The translations under genes and the position numbers were made by a program. Under the pieces are notes generated by a model. That model did no database searches. It saw only the letters and a list, made by a program, of their open reading frames with translations, and was not told the DNA's origin. This document shows, piece after piece, positions 35,327 through 47,610 of a stretch of DNA of 64,000 bases (positions are counted from its first letter, which is position 1; each line of letters begins with the position of its first letter). Source of the DNA: Rhyacophila brunnea (taxonomy: Eukaryota; Arthropoda; Insecta; Trichoptera; Rhyacophilidae). The stretch covers positions 48,259-112,258 of the forward strand of contig JAGYXB010001015.1 in NCBI GenBank assembly GCA_022495005.1, in the 5' to 3' direction.

Positions 35327-35629
35327 ATGCCGATCAAGCCCATGCCCTACCTCCTTATGCGAGCGGCGTCGCAAAAAAACAAAATGGCGCTCGGCTCGTT
35401 CCGGAAGCTCACCAACACCAAGGTCACGTGGCTTCCTCTGCAATACCTGCAGCGCAAGCAGGGCTGCCCTGGTGCTGCAATGTCGCAATGTCTTCTGCGC
35501 GTCGTCCGCAGCTCTCCTGCAAACGTTAGATCCGCTGCGTCTATTATGCAACCGTTGCAGACTCTCGCGGTGCAGTGGCGGCGAATCAAAACAGTATTTA
35601 ATCCAAGCGTAATTATTAGCATAATGTAA
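35327..35629 (+). CDS. Unrecognised GC-rich ORF (100 aa)
   Basis: Frame starting MPIKPMPYLLMRAASQKNKM in a GC-rich island of ~300 bp within AT-rich DNA, with many codons ending in G or C. Two minus-strand ORFs (35282-35551, 35347-35622) overlap it, so the strand cannot be decided from composition. Between residues ~23 and 85 it is basic and Leu/Gln rich. I do not recognise a domain. It may be an exon, a processed pseudogene piece or a transposon fragment. Confidence 0.25.
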   Translation: MPIKPMPYLLMRAASQKNKMALGSFRKLTNTKVTWLPLQYLQRKQGCPGAAMSQCLLRVVRSSPANVRSAASIMQPLQTLAVQWRRIKTVFNPSVIISIM

Positions 35630-35741
35630 ATATGTCTTTATGCCATTGGCGTATTAAGTTAACAAATTAAAACGACACTAGCAGCGTACTTACATTTTTA
35701 GTCTGCACGTTTCCCATGCCACGTTGCGCTAGTTTTATTAA

Positions 35742-36045
35742 AATAATTTTTTTTTTTTTTTTTTTTTTAATATAGTGAACATTACAAATTATTAATTAAA
35801 GACGTTCACAACATGACATTTTTAAAAACAAAGAAATATTATTAAAACAGTATTAGGTAAGTACATATATCAAAAAGAAATAGATCAGTATTAAGTTATT
35901 AAACAGTGGAAAAGTGTAATTACAAAAAATATAAATTAGATACAAGTAAGAACACTGGATGACTTAAGCAGACGCCCACCTGTACTCATCCTCACGTTGG
36001 TATAATATATCAATATCCGAAGCGATTTGGTTGAACAGAGTTAAT
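35742..36045 (-). mobile_element. LINE 3' end with poly(A) tail (5' truncated)
   Basis: On the minus strand the last codons of an ORF2 are readable: NQIASDIDILYQREDEYRW then ASA and a TAA stop at 35966-35964. A ~200-bp 3'UTR follows with gtcatgttgtgaacgtct and ataatttgtaatgttcac, then a run of 22 A (T at 35747-35768 on plus). The ending is typical of Jockey/LOA-type LINE copies. The frame hits a stop upstream of 36045, so only ~27 codons remain. The same 3'UTR end occurs at 44205-44291. Confidence 0.7.
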
Positions 36046-36285
36046 TTAAAAAGTTATATTTGTTGGTATGTAATAAACAGGCAAAAATACGGATGAAAGT
36101 GAAAGATGAAAAAATTAACTCCTTCTGAATAAAGGCCAATTTGAAAACAGCAATAATTTTTATGCGTCATTATTATTTTTTGTTTTACCCTTCGTCAGAT
36201 TAAATTGTTATAAAAAATGAACTCAAATCTAAACTCACATTACTATAAAGGCGATTCTTACAAAACTTTGTCAGATGGGTATAAC

Positions 36286-36586
36286 CACAGAACAGATAAT
36301 AAATAGAATACCAATAGGCTATATTCAATACGCCGCATGGTGAAGCAGGCTTTTGAATGTGTGAGTGTCCTACAAAAATGAAGCACACATTATGCACGTG
36401 CAATAGTGTGTGTAATATACCAACATTAAATGAGCGTAAATGTATAAACCGAGATTTAGTATTCGACGTTAAACGTATTCTAGACACGTGTGTAAGTTTA
36501 ACCCGGATTCATCCTTACTCGAGTCAGTTACCTGCTATCGCCTTACCCGTTGTGTATTTCAGTTCCCATTATTTCCCAGTTCCCTG
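36286..36586 (-). mobile_element. hAT-like MITE, family D, copy D2, perfect target duplication
   Basis: Element of 301 bp with ends CACAGAACAG and CAGTTCCCTG. ggtataac is duplicated exactly at 36278-36285 and 36587-36594. The overlapping ORFs on both strands (36200-36593) are artefacts. Confidence 0.9.
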
Positions 36587-36599
36587 GGTATAACCTTTA

Positions 36600-38248
36600 C
36601 TAGAAAAAAAAACTCCTTTGTTTACACATAGTATACTTATAATAATAATTCATGATTTATGGATAGGTAGCTTTTGTAACTATTCCGATTTTTATACGGT
36701 CGTTGGTACAAAAACCATTCTAATTGAACAAAAAAATATTTTTTCCGAGAAAAATTCCTTTTTGGAATTTATTCGGCTACCCACAATTTATTGTTGAATT
36801 GAATTCAGCTAGGGTATTTTTGTAGCTCAATATTTTGTCGTAAGTATTCATTAAGAACTGAGAATTGTTTTCTCCAATCTGTTCATCCTTTAAATAATTT
36901 TCCCATGGAAAAATTTCACATAAAGACTAAATTTCCCAATATCGATGCTACATGATTATGATTTGAATGATATATCCTAGGTTAAATGATTAAAACCGTT
37001 GGATCGCGCGTACTACTATGGGAAACATTGTCGAAATAAAAAATATTTTACCATTATCATTAACTTGACTATTCTTTGTGTATCTTTACCTTATCCTAAG
37101 TTTTTGTTCTCTAGTTTTGAAAACACGTGTTAGTAGCATTAATTTCTAACACAGTCAAGTTATATCACCTTGGATTTTCCAATTTTCATTCTTCTTTCTG
37201 GGGGGTTTTTTATGATTAGGTTTGCAGTACTGCATTACATAAGTATTATACGCGAAACATACTGCAGTAAGATGCAGATACATATCCACACCTTAGTTAT
37301 CGATTATAGAAAATAAAATTTCCAAATATATTTTTTATAATGACGTGCAAAAAGAATACAAAAAAAAGTAGAGTGGACGATACAAAATGTTTACTTTCTG
37401 TAATACGTGAGTCCCTAAACATAGGTATTGAGAATATTGATATACCATATTTTATATAAATTACTAATTTTCGCAAGTATCACGTAGAAAACATTCAAAA
37501 AATACATGAAAACTTTTCTACATGCCAATATTGAATTCAATAAACGTTTTTAGTATTTTTTAACAATATCGGTCGCCATTATAATATAAAATTTATTTTA
37601 ATATAAGTATAAAGATTTATTGAATTATGCACCCCACTGCATCTGAGGTCCTCCGGTCACCTTTGCTGCAATAGCGAGCGATTGGCGATGCGTGCAGATC
37701 GCACGATGTTATCAGGTCTTTGCTAAAGCAGCAGATTTTATCCACACATAAACGGATCGAATGTGGGAATCTAGCCGTCGATGATAGTATTACTATCTAC
37801 ATACACAAGTAGGTACACCATTGTACCTATACCAAATTATTTAAAGTCACAGCTTTTTGCAGAAGATTTATACATATCTATGTTTTATGTATTTTGTTTT
37901 AGATTCGTTTGACAATTATTTAAAGATCGCCTACAAAGTATACAATTTATTTATGTTGTTTTAATACTACCCATTAATTGGTTCTATTAAAATAGTTTAA
38001 TTGACGATTTAAAATGTTTAAAATTAATTTTGTTTAACGTTATAACGTTAAATTCACAAAAAAAATGCAAATTGATCTAATTTTCATGTAATATTTATTA
38101 TAATTATATATCATAGCATTCATTCACCAATAATAGCACTTATTAAAACTTAGCATTTTTTTAAATGAGATACTAATACATACCTATTGTGTTTTTTGTT
38201 TGTTTAATTCCAGATTTTATTCTATTTTATATTTTTTTTGACATCATA
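36600..38248. other. AT-rich DNA, nothing recognised
   Basis: A small GC-richer patch lies at 37630-37770. No gene or repeat assigned. Confidence 0.5.
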
Positions 38249-38709
38249 TTAAGGCTATACCTCAGTTGAGACATGGTCTAAAAAGATCGTGGCTAGGCGA
38301 TGCGCGGATTGCGAGTCGCGGGTGCAAAGGACGCATGCCGAACGAAATATAATTTGTCATATAAATCCAACATGCGTCCATTTAATGTTCTGTTTATATA
38401 AAGCGGCCGTGCATATCCACGGCTGTGCATATGCCATATATGACGGGTGGTGGTGGGCACTTTAACGTATGTTCTATTAGTAACAATAATAATATTTTCA
38501 TTGACATGTTTTCTTTTTCAAGTAAATGGGTAACGTTTTTAGTAATCTTTACACGATTTAAGAATTAATACCCCCGTCGCCATCATGAAACAAATTGACG
38601 TATTCACACCTCGACGTTCGCTCTCAGAATGCCAGCGAGTCCAAAATTTCGTCGCGCCTCTATCAGCTATTTGAAAATTATTTTCCGTTTCACTGATGTA
38701 TCGTCTTAA
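38249..38709 (+). mobile_element. TTAA-flanked MITE, family T, copy 3 with an internal insert
   Basis: Flanked by TTAA at 38249-38252 and 38706-38709. Ends GGCTATACCTCAG and CTGATGTATCGTC. Relative to copies 1 and 2 it has ~80 extra bases at about 38396-38471 containing GTGCATAT twice and a gggtggtggtgggc stretch, inserted between atgttctgtt and tgttctatt. Confidence 0.85.
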
Positions 38710-38719
38710 GTTATATTTT

Positions 38720-41700
38720 AACAAACTACGAAATTATAAATGTAAATTGTGTAAAATTAAACGTCAATGAATAATAGGTTATTTCGTATTTAATAATAAT
38801 GTGATAGCTACATTTCGTTTTTTCAATAGTTTGGATTTCTCTATTTATTAAGTACCTAATCTAATAAAAATCTTACTTATCTCGGAATAAATAATTTCCC
38901 CCTTATTATTGGTAAACCTAAGTATATCTTTAAACTAATTTATTACATAAGAAATTTCTTCAAATTCTGTTGTAATAATGGTCATTGTAAATACATTGGT
39001 TATTAAAAGACGTATTTATAGGTTCTTGGAATTTAATATTATAAACTGTTCTTTATAGATAATACAAATACTCGACTTTGAATACTGCTCCGTTTCCAAT
39101 ATGAATTTTGTGCGTTTGTACAACGGGAATGGGTTCCCTCTACAAATTTGCAAGTGTGTGCTTTTCTGCTGGATCCATCTGAGCTGGGATTGCGTTCTTT
39201 TGCACACTTGGCTTCATCGATTGGCGCAATGTAGTGCCATAAAATCAATTAGCTCGACTTTGTGCTTCAAATCAATTATTTAGATCCACTTTCTGAAATC
39301 AATTATTCAGCCCATATTGGCTACCTTCAATATCCTCTCACCTGGCATTTTACGGGAGTGAAAATATTTATTTTTTTGTTTAGTTTTTTGTTGTTTTTAA
39401 TTTGTGTTTTATGTTGTGCCGTGCTTTAAGTGTTTTTCAACAATGCCGTCAATTGTGGATTTTGTGTTTTATTTACTTGCTTTTTTCTAAGGTATTTTTT
39501 TATCATTTACGTTTTTCAAATTATTTTATCAATTAATCTATTACGTTACTTTGGTGTAAATTTTATTATTTTTATCGTTAAATTTATTTATGCATTCAAT
39601 ACACAATATATTATCTCATAAAAATAATATAATTAAAAAAAAATACGTTACATTTTCACAATGTTTTATCGATGGAATATTATAATACTAATTATACTTG
39701 TACAGTTGCTGATTTATATTATGATGTACCTATTTGAGCTGTCACTGTTTATTTTATATTCTGCGTTCTTCGATGCCAGCTCATAAACCAAATAATATAA
39801 CACCAATGAACCGTGTTTAAAAAAATTTAAAAATTATAAAAATATTTAAGTCGGTACTTCTTCATATTACTTCTCCAAATACTAAATAGTGTGATAAATT
39901 GATTATTAACTGTACTTTTATAATTTGGCAGAAGTGATATTATATCTGTAAATGTATTTATAAGTACTCATTGTTTCGTTTAGCAATTAACTCTACAGTA
40001 TAACATATGTATTTTGAAGAGATTATTTTGTTATTAAAAAGTTTTTGATGGTTGTTGAAACTAAGATTTCGATATATTCGTTAATATTTTTATAATATTA
40101 TCTAAATTTGAAAAAATCAACTAAAATTATTTATCTTCTTTCAAACAAATCAATTGTTTGTTTATTAGTAGATAATACATAATTTTTATTTTTAATTACC
40201 TAAATTTAATAAGACGTCATGACGAATATTTTGTTATAGGTATAGCATAAATTCATAATATGGCAATATTGTATAAGTACAAATACTAAGTAAAAATCAA
40301 CTAGTTATATGATAATTGATAAAACTGTATTGATTATCATTTTATCACCACAAATTAAAAATAGTTATTGATTAACAATAAGATTGGTTTACTTCGTGAA
40401 AATAACATGAGAAAACAATATTCATCTAGATTAATAGTTTTAAGTAGACGAAATACGTGTAGTTTACCATTTAATTAGTAATCAAAAATTCAACTCAGTG
40501 TATTATGCATGTCAAATATTATGTTTTATAAATTAAAAACAAATTTTATTAGTTACCAAAACATCATAATTATCTGATCTTACGATGTTTTAAAAACCTT
40601 ACAATAACCTATTGAAATAGTGTATCACAAACTAATAATAATAATATCTAACTGAGGTCATTCAAACCGCTGTAGATATTGATATATTCCACTTATGTGG
40701 TGGCCATTGTTTTATATACTACTTATTATAATGTATTTTTTTAATAAAGTAAAAAAGTAAAGGTGAAACCCGGGTCACGACAAACGACTCAAATGGAATA
40801 GTAAAAAACTTAAATCCATTGGAATTTAAAATAAAATTCCATCAATTACCCTCGGTCGATAGTATTAATACTATCTTTATATATTTATTTTTTACTAAAT
40901 GATAGTTTGTAGGTGATTTTAACATCAAACAATGACTGGGAGGCTTTCACGTAGGTACTTCAAATCCCTACTAACTGATAAACAAGGTAAAGTAAACTGA
41001 GCTTTCTTTGTAATAATTATTTATTCTGCGATTTTTTTGATAAAAACGTAGGTAAACAGTAAGTAATATCTCTATTTGAAAAATCGTTAAGTAGTAATAG
41101 TTATAAATATTTTTTTAAATTCTACAACTTGTTGAGAATAAGTTAACTATGACCCATTTATGAATATTATCAGCTCTTTTGCTGATTTTTATTGATTTAC
41201 GTTTAGTCTCGTAGTCATTGGTATTTTCATTATTAGTTACTGGAGATCTATACAATTTATATTTAAATAATAAACCGAAGTAATTATTATATATATATAT
41301 ATAATATTATATAGTTTAGTAAAATTTATTGATTTATTCGCAAAAATATTCGGCTGAACTAACTATTTTATGTTACTATTCACTAGTCAGTATTTTTTTA
41401 TAATGTCAATATCTCCTCTTCAAAATATATATGTAACTTCATTCACTACATTCAAATTGTAAAATATTTATTTGGCATCAAGATAATTATTAAATGCACC
41501 TATGTAAAAATCAACATTTTTATAATAAAAACAGTAAAATTCTTAGTATCACGGATTAAGCACAGTTTACTCTATAGTATATATTGTTAGTATACTTAAA
41601 AGAAAATCAGGAAGTAGCTATGACATTCTAACTTTGATTAATACAATTGGATCTAAATTAAATAATATAAAATAATAGTATATTGCAAATAAGTGGTCTT

Positions 41701-42570
41701 AATCGGAACCGCCATTTCAGTTGTAGGTATTAATTAATTTAAAAGTAAAATTACGCTTTATTCGGGAGGCTTTTTGTATACCTCTGGGGGTTGTTTGCTT
41801 TTTATTTTGCCCGTTTTAATTATTATTTATTCTCCCAATTTATTCATGGCGGAAAGGGGATTTACAGACCCTTTTATCAGCGCAGACAATATTTCCAAGA
41901 GTCTTTATTTACAAAGCGCGTCACGGCCCAGTGTCCGAATGCCCACGCGTACCCCAGCAATCCATCAAGTGCCCAAACAACCCACGATGTCATCTGTCAA
42001 GGTTTTCAATTACTTTGCGTTAATGAATTTCACGTCAAATCCTTTTCAATTTTTTTTATTTTCTGAAAAAATTTCATCGCGTTCTCTCGTTTTAATTTTT
42101 TTTCTGTATAATTTTGTATTTTTTTATGTGAGGAATACACCCTCTTGCACGACGACCAATCATGTGGTCACATTCAAGTAGTGTTCCCCCTCGCTATATT
42201 CAAGTCCTCTCAATGGAAGCTTTCCCATTTTACACTATGTACTTCTTGTCGATCGCTTATATTATATTAGAAATAATACTACGTGCAAAAAAAGAAAGGA
42301 AATAAGAAGTCTAAAAAGAAAAATTAAAAACAATATATAAAATCGACACCGATGAAATTAGTAAAATTCACACAAAAATATAGCACGTTATTTTTATTCA
42401 AATTGGTCCAAAACTCAAACTTATTTTGGCTCTCTCGGTAAGTAATAGTTTTAGATTTATATTTTCTTTCACATACAAAATACAAAGTACAATTTATACT
42501 TGTTAAGTTAATTAAGTTCTAAAATTGAAACCAAATTATTTAATAATAATAATTGACAAGTACGTTGTTG
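38720..42570. other. Long AT-rich stretch, nothing recognised
   Basis: Almost 4 kb without a supported feature. A (TA)n tract lies at 41288-41303. ORFs at 39016-39283 and 41774-42181 overlap in several frames and have no motif. This could be an intron or intergenic spacer. Confidence 0.5.
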
Positions 42571-42578
42571 GTATATAG

Positions 42579-43010
42579 TAGTAGGTACTCCGCAACCGGT
42601 GTACTACAAGACGATGCTAGGTATATATGCCGCGGTGCATTGCTTTAAAAGAAAACATACATAATTTTGTATATTATACAATACTTACTTAGGAAATAGC
42701 TAAATTTCCGTACATGGCTGTATTAATTGGTGGATGTATTAATAAATACAAAAAATCGCTAAACATACAACATACAATCAATATCATCAATTTTACCTTT
42801 AACACCATTTTAAAAACGCTATTTTAGAGTATCACACTGTCTTTAACCTTAACGATAGTTATGGGGGCCCGTCAAAGATCCTGGCCTGGGGTCACCCTTT
42901 AGGATGTGAGGTCCATGTTTTGGTATATAAATTGTTTTACGTATGGTGTACCGCGGCATTCTGGGAAGACCTTTGGTGTGCCGTGGGCGAGAAAATGTTG
43001 CGGAGCACTG
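42579..43010. mobile_element. hAT-like MITE with long inverted repeats (~430 bp)
   Basis: The right end, read inward as reverse complement, is CAGTGCTCCGCAACATTTTC, then gcacacc and atgccgcggtac. The left end near 42585 has tactccgcaacc, ggtgtactacaag and atgccgcggtgc in the same order. gtatatag occurs exactly at 42571-42578 and 43011-43018 as a target duplication. Three extra bases at the left end leave the exact start open. Confidence 0.7.
42855..42920 (-). mobile_element. Fragment of the 14332-14735 MITE family
   Basis: gggggcccgtcaaagatcct and ggcctgggg match the reverse complement of the left end at 14340-14390. It lies inside the 42579-43010 element, so it is a nested remnant. Confidence 0.6.
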
Positions 43011-43019
43011 GTATATAGG

Positions 43020-43980
43020 ACGTATATAGGAGTTGAATTCTGAGTAGTAGTATAACTACGTAGGCCGTTTGGTTAAAAATGTAGTAATACATACTAACTG
43101 AACCTGAAGAGACGTCATAACTACCCACACTTATGAAAGTAATTTATTCTGTAGAAAAAGATTAAAAAAAACTAAAGGAAAACTAAAATTGACCACGAAA
43201 AAATTAAAATATATATTAATACCAGGATTTTTTCACATTTTTTGCTTTAATATAAATCAATCAATAAGCTGTTAGTTCAAAAATTTCAAAGTTCTAAAGA
43301 GGATACTTTAACCCGTTCTTACGTTATTAATGGTGGAAAATGTTACCTATATACAATAATTATATATTATATTTTAATTTATGTATATAATTCCGTTTGC
43401 TACATAAATTTCTGCAAAAACTACTGTACTGATTTAGGTGGTTGATAGCTTGTATAAAATCCCTGGATATTTTCCAAAAGAGTAAAAAATTAAATTAATT
43501 TTGTGATTTTTTTATGTCTAGAAAAAAATGGTAAATGTTTCATACAAATGATATTTTCATTCGGAAGTTTCTTTGAATGCTTGTTCGTTTCTAGACACTT
43601 ACTTTAATTTTCTCCCTCTTATCAAAAATTATTTAAATTTTTTTATAAGTACGATTAAAATGTAATTTTTTAGGGGTTTTTTCGGTTGTATTGGCAAGAT
43701 TTTTACCAAATAGGTTTCAGATGAGGACGCTTCGTCACTGTTACACTGTATGTACTGCGATCTGCAATTGCACTACTCCTGCTTGATAATACTATAAAAA
43801 TGTCTACTTATATAAAACAATAAACAATACACCTCATATACTTATATATTTTTAATATTAAATAATATAAAACCTATTGTAAGCATCTCATTGCATTCTG
43901 CTATGAAAAATACACAAAATAATTGAAGTAATGGCCATTGAACGAATATAAGCGCATATGTCACAAAGTTGAGTAATTTA
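43020..43980. other. AT-rich DNA, nothing recognised
   Basis: No feature assigned. Confidence 0.45.
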
Positions 43981-43984
43981 ACTT

Positions 43985-44499
43985 TATAAATTTTATTTGG
44001 CGCAGATGACACAAACGAATAGTCAGAAGTTTTAAAAGGGGGGCCTCGAAACAGTTCAAATCAGTCATACGATTATTAAATTATACCACAACTTTAAAAA
44101 GATGCGTATTTCTTATAATTAGTTTATTATAAAATATTACCCAAAGTCCCTGCATGATTGCTGCCTATAAAATAACCACTCAAGCAGATACATACTGGTA
44201 TACATGTCTAAATGTCATGTTGTGAACGTCTTAAACTTATAATTTGTAATGTCCACAATATGTAAAATAAATGAATTGAATTGAATTGAATACAAACAAT
44301 AAATCACCAGATGATATTATTGTTATTACTTAATTATTTTTAGTTATATGCGTGTTTATACGAAAGGGATACCGGCATTGATTTTTTACTAGGAACATTA
44401 GTAATAAAATTAAAATTTATGATTTTCATTAAAATTTTATTGTTGGGGCTTCAAAATATGTCAGTGCCTCGGGCATCCGCGTCCGTAAACCCGCCACTG
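43985..44499 (+). mobile_element. hAT-like MITE, family F, copy 2, with a LINE tail inserted
   Basis: gcagatgacacaaacg and the ggggcctcgaaacagtt block match the other F copies; the right end ccgccactg is at 44491-44499. The LINE tail at 44205-44291 interrupts it. The left end is not resolved. Confidence 0.5.
44205..44291 (+). mobile_element. LINE 3'UTR fragment with (TTGAA)n tail
   Basis: atgtcatgttgtgaacgtct and ataatttgtaatgtccac match the 3'UTR of the LINE copy at 35742-36045 in opposite orientation. It ends in (gaatt)n repeats instead of a pure A-tail. Confidence 0.65.
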
Positions 44500-45129
44500 G
44501 TTGTGATACATGAAAGTGTTTTTTTTCCATTGCAGTTCTCAGTGGCAGTTTTACTTAGGTAGGTACGTTACGGAAGCGCTATTAGTATATTTATATTAAT
44601 TCCTTCATTTGCCGCCTCTAAACAACGCATGACCTACCTACTCCTACGGGACATCACTGGGTATAGCAACAAAAAACATTTCAAAATCAACGCCAGTATA
44701 ATTTTGTATAATAGGTATACCTAAATCATTTGCTTTCAAATTATTTTACTTAGGTAAACTATCTCTTTACTCTTTAGATATGCGGTGGAAAATATGTTTT
44801 CGTATAATGAATTTTCAGTGCGTTACATAGCAAAAGGCGACGTGAAAAACGTACGTGCTTTGTTTCCAGTAAGACAATATCTGCCATCACCATTGTTTTA
44901 GTTAGTTTGCAGACAAAGTGAACACAGTTTTATATAAATTACGTAAGGAAAAACCATTTTCCACACAACATGAAAATTCCTATTGTAGTGTTTTCGTGTA
45001 CATGTTCTTCGGAGATTTTAAAATTAATAATTTCTATCCTGACATTTGGGGTGATTGTTTTTCTGTTAATTGATAAAAAAAAACTAATGATTTTTTTTCT
45101 TATCGTGCTCTATAATTTGCTACATTTAA

Positions 45130-45935
45130 CAGTTTAGTAGAGCTGCACTCGTACGGAGGCTCTTAAGCTGCCACATTTACCATTGATCTTTTCTTGGATA
45201 GAAAATTGGGGAATGTCATAATGTAGCCGAGGTAGTGTAGTTTTCAGGTGTTGATACAACGCAGAATTTTTCGCTCATTTGCCATTTGAAAACGTTATAA
45301 TTTGTCATCCGGTCAGTTCAAGAAATTTTGAGGCAATGTCTATACCAATCGCAAAGGATGAAATACAAAGTGCACACTAAACCTTGTCATACATACGTTT
45401 TTATTTTTATTGAACTAATATTAGTAATTGTTAGCAATTGCAGACAGTATTGGTTAGTTTTTTTAAATTCAATCAAACCCTGCGTAAGCATAATAGATAA
45501 TAATACAAAAAAATATTCTGTTATCCATTAAATATTTAAAATTAAATCATTAAAATTATACAGTTAGTTTCATAGATATAGGAATATTGTTTTATCTGTT
45601 ATGGTTTGGTGTAGACAAGGCTAAATATAAAAAAAAACTGACGCTGTCTGTTATGTAATAGGTATGTACATAATTAAATAATAAAAAAATAAGTTTGACT
45701 GAAAAAGTGTACACTATTTTTGTCGAATTACCCATAGCATACCATGGTTTGGTTTAGGAAGGGTTCGATTAAAACAAATAAGTATGACTATTTATGTCAG
45801 ATATTAACAGTCTACTAAACTCCTCGTTACTGATCTATACAGCCACGTCTCAAAAGCTTCAACTTTCCGTGACAGCTCATAGGTTAGTGTCCATAGTCCA
45901 TATGTTCACACTGTAGAAAAGGATTGACCGAACAT
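45130..45935 (-). pseudogene. LINE C-terminal fragment, interrupted by an H1 MITE
   Basis: The two pieces 45130-45345 and 45833-45935 align in order with the LINE fragment at 48768-49190 (for example atgtctatac|agccacgtct versus tcgtctatac|agccacatct). On the minus strand they encode the degraded C-terminal tail of a non-LTR retrotransposon ORF. Several stops are present. Confidence 0.7.
45346..45832. mobile_element. hAT-like MITE, family H1, complete copy with target duplication
   Basis: 487 bp, left end caatcgcaaaggatg (decayed CAGTGGCGAAGG), right end ctcctcgttactg. The flanks gtctatac (45338-45345) and atctatac (45833-45840) agree at 7 of 8 bases. The uninterrupted LINE copy near 49110 has a single tctatac, which serves as an empty site. 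The 67-aa plus ORF starting at 45328 spans the junction and is not a gene. Confidence 0.85.
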
Positions 45936-46439
45936 AACAGCAAACTATAAAACAGTCTCGAATTTAAGGTGTCAATTAAATAATATGGGAGTGTCTCATT
46001 TTGAGAAAGTCACTCCTTATTTTCTCGATGTTTGTTTTTATTTCTTGAGACTGATCTCATTTCATTGACCCATGTTCCTAAATATTTATTAATACGCGTT
46101 TAATTGGATCGTTGTTAATAAAAAATATATATTTGGTCTCGAATTTTTTGTGTTTATAGGTAATACTTATAAGTACTATTAAAGACAGGTTTTTTAAAAA
46201 TATGAAATACAATACTTATTGGCATTTTACGCTTAATCCGTTCTTGCAGATTAAATCCTTGATATTCTAAAAATACTAAATTTGAGAAGTTATTCTATAT
46301 TCATAAGAGATTAGGTACTCTTAGTTTATGTCACGATGAATTTAATATTTTGTACATATTATTATATAAAACTTTATATTGAAGTTTGTAATTGACTAGT
46401 GTAATTATAAATGCAAGTTTATATTTTTAACGCTACAGT

Positions 46440-46855
46440 TGGCCAAGATGCCCAATGATAATAGTGTAGTAGTAGCAGTGAAATAATCGTAGAAACACTC
46501 AGTCTTTGATGAAGTAGGTAATATTGTTATCTCACCTCAATTAAACGTAAAGATGTCTTCACTAATATTGTTGGGAAATTTTATATTATTAGTTTATATA
46601 TTATATTTAATTATTTATCAGTGCCTCTTTCCCATTACCAAGCTTGCATGCGTGTAGACCTCAGTCTTGGTTAACTGATTCTGAAATATTCCCAGTCATA
46701 AAAATTGCTGATGCTTAATGTTCAAACGACAGCGTGATACTCCTGGGCGTAGCCATTCGCTTCGGTGTGACTTCACCATACCCAAATCAATATCAAACCC
46801 GGTGCCCCCGACCGAGAAACGAATGCTTTGAATTACCCATTGGACTACAAAAGCC
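46440..46855 (-). mobile_element. tRNA-derived SINE, copy S4, interrupted
   Basis: Body sequence (tagtagcagtgaaataatcg, cagtctttga) at 46440-46512 and tRNA-like head at 46785-46855 (minus: tagtccaatgggtaa, cgggtttgatattg) belong to one SINE but are separated by ~265 bp of other DNA. The insert is unidentified. Confidence 0.5.
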
Positions 46856-46900
46856 ACACCCATAAATACCTATTTGTCACACGTTTTAGTAGGTATTTTA

Positions 46901-47213
46901 TATGAAACTCTGAAATAATGGAAACTAAAATACCTAACGGGTAAGGAGTAGCAGACAACCGTTCTCGAGTGCAGAAGAATACGGGATAAACTTAAACACG
47001 TGTCAAGAATATGTCATACGTCGAATACTGACAACTGCTCTCGGCTTATGCATTGACGCTCATTTAAAATATTGGTGTATTACACGCACTATTGCACGTG
47101 TATAATTCGTGGTTCATTTTCGTAGGACACTAACACATTCAAAACCCTCCATCAAAATGCAGTGTATTGAATAAATCCTATCGAAATTATATTATTATTT
47201 AATCTGTTTTGTG
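46901..47213 (+). mobile_element. hAT-like MITE, family D, copy D3, perfect target duplication
   Basis: 313 bp from tatgaaactctgaaataatg to aatctgttttgtg. gtatttta is duplicated exactly at 46893-46900 and 47214-47221. Confidence 0.9.
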
Positions 47214-47359
47214 GTATTTTACCATCTTGTGGTATATTTTTACAAATTTAAAATATATTTTTCGATGGCTGTTCTAATGTTTCTTAAAAAAATCTATCGC
47301 ATAATTATAAATGTTATGCATAATTTTATAAAATGTGCGAATTTCGTTTTGCATGAGCA

Positions 47360-47610
47360 CACGAAAAAAAAATGGCGGACGTTAGATACAAATAAATTGC
47401 CAACACGTACGCGTAGTACGTAGTGGGGCGGGGGATGAGAAACCATGTAGCCGGCAGGAGCGCCCGGCCACATTTCGTGCGGCCGACGAATAAAAGTGTA
47501 AATGGGTAGGCGCAGGCTGTATATACGCGAGCCCCGCGCTTCGCACAATGGCCTTTTGTCCGCAAGCCCCGTGAAAGATGGAGGCTCTGGGGGGCGGGCG
47601 CGAAAGGTTT
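47360..47610. other. CpG-rich patch, possible promoter
   Basis: Contains aaaatggcgg, ggggcgggg, tatatacgcg and ggggcgggcgcg. Overlapping ORFs on both strands (47211-47423 plus, 47294-47614 minus) reflect base composition. No splice donor or start with good context could be matched to it, so only the compositional island is supported. Confidence 0.4.

Noticed and set aside
41774..42181. 135-aa plus ORF
   Set aside because: Overlapped by a second open frame, rich in Phe/Leu from T-runs, no motif and no splice or promoter context.
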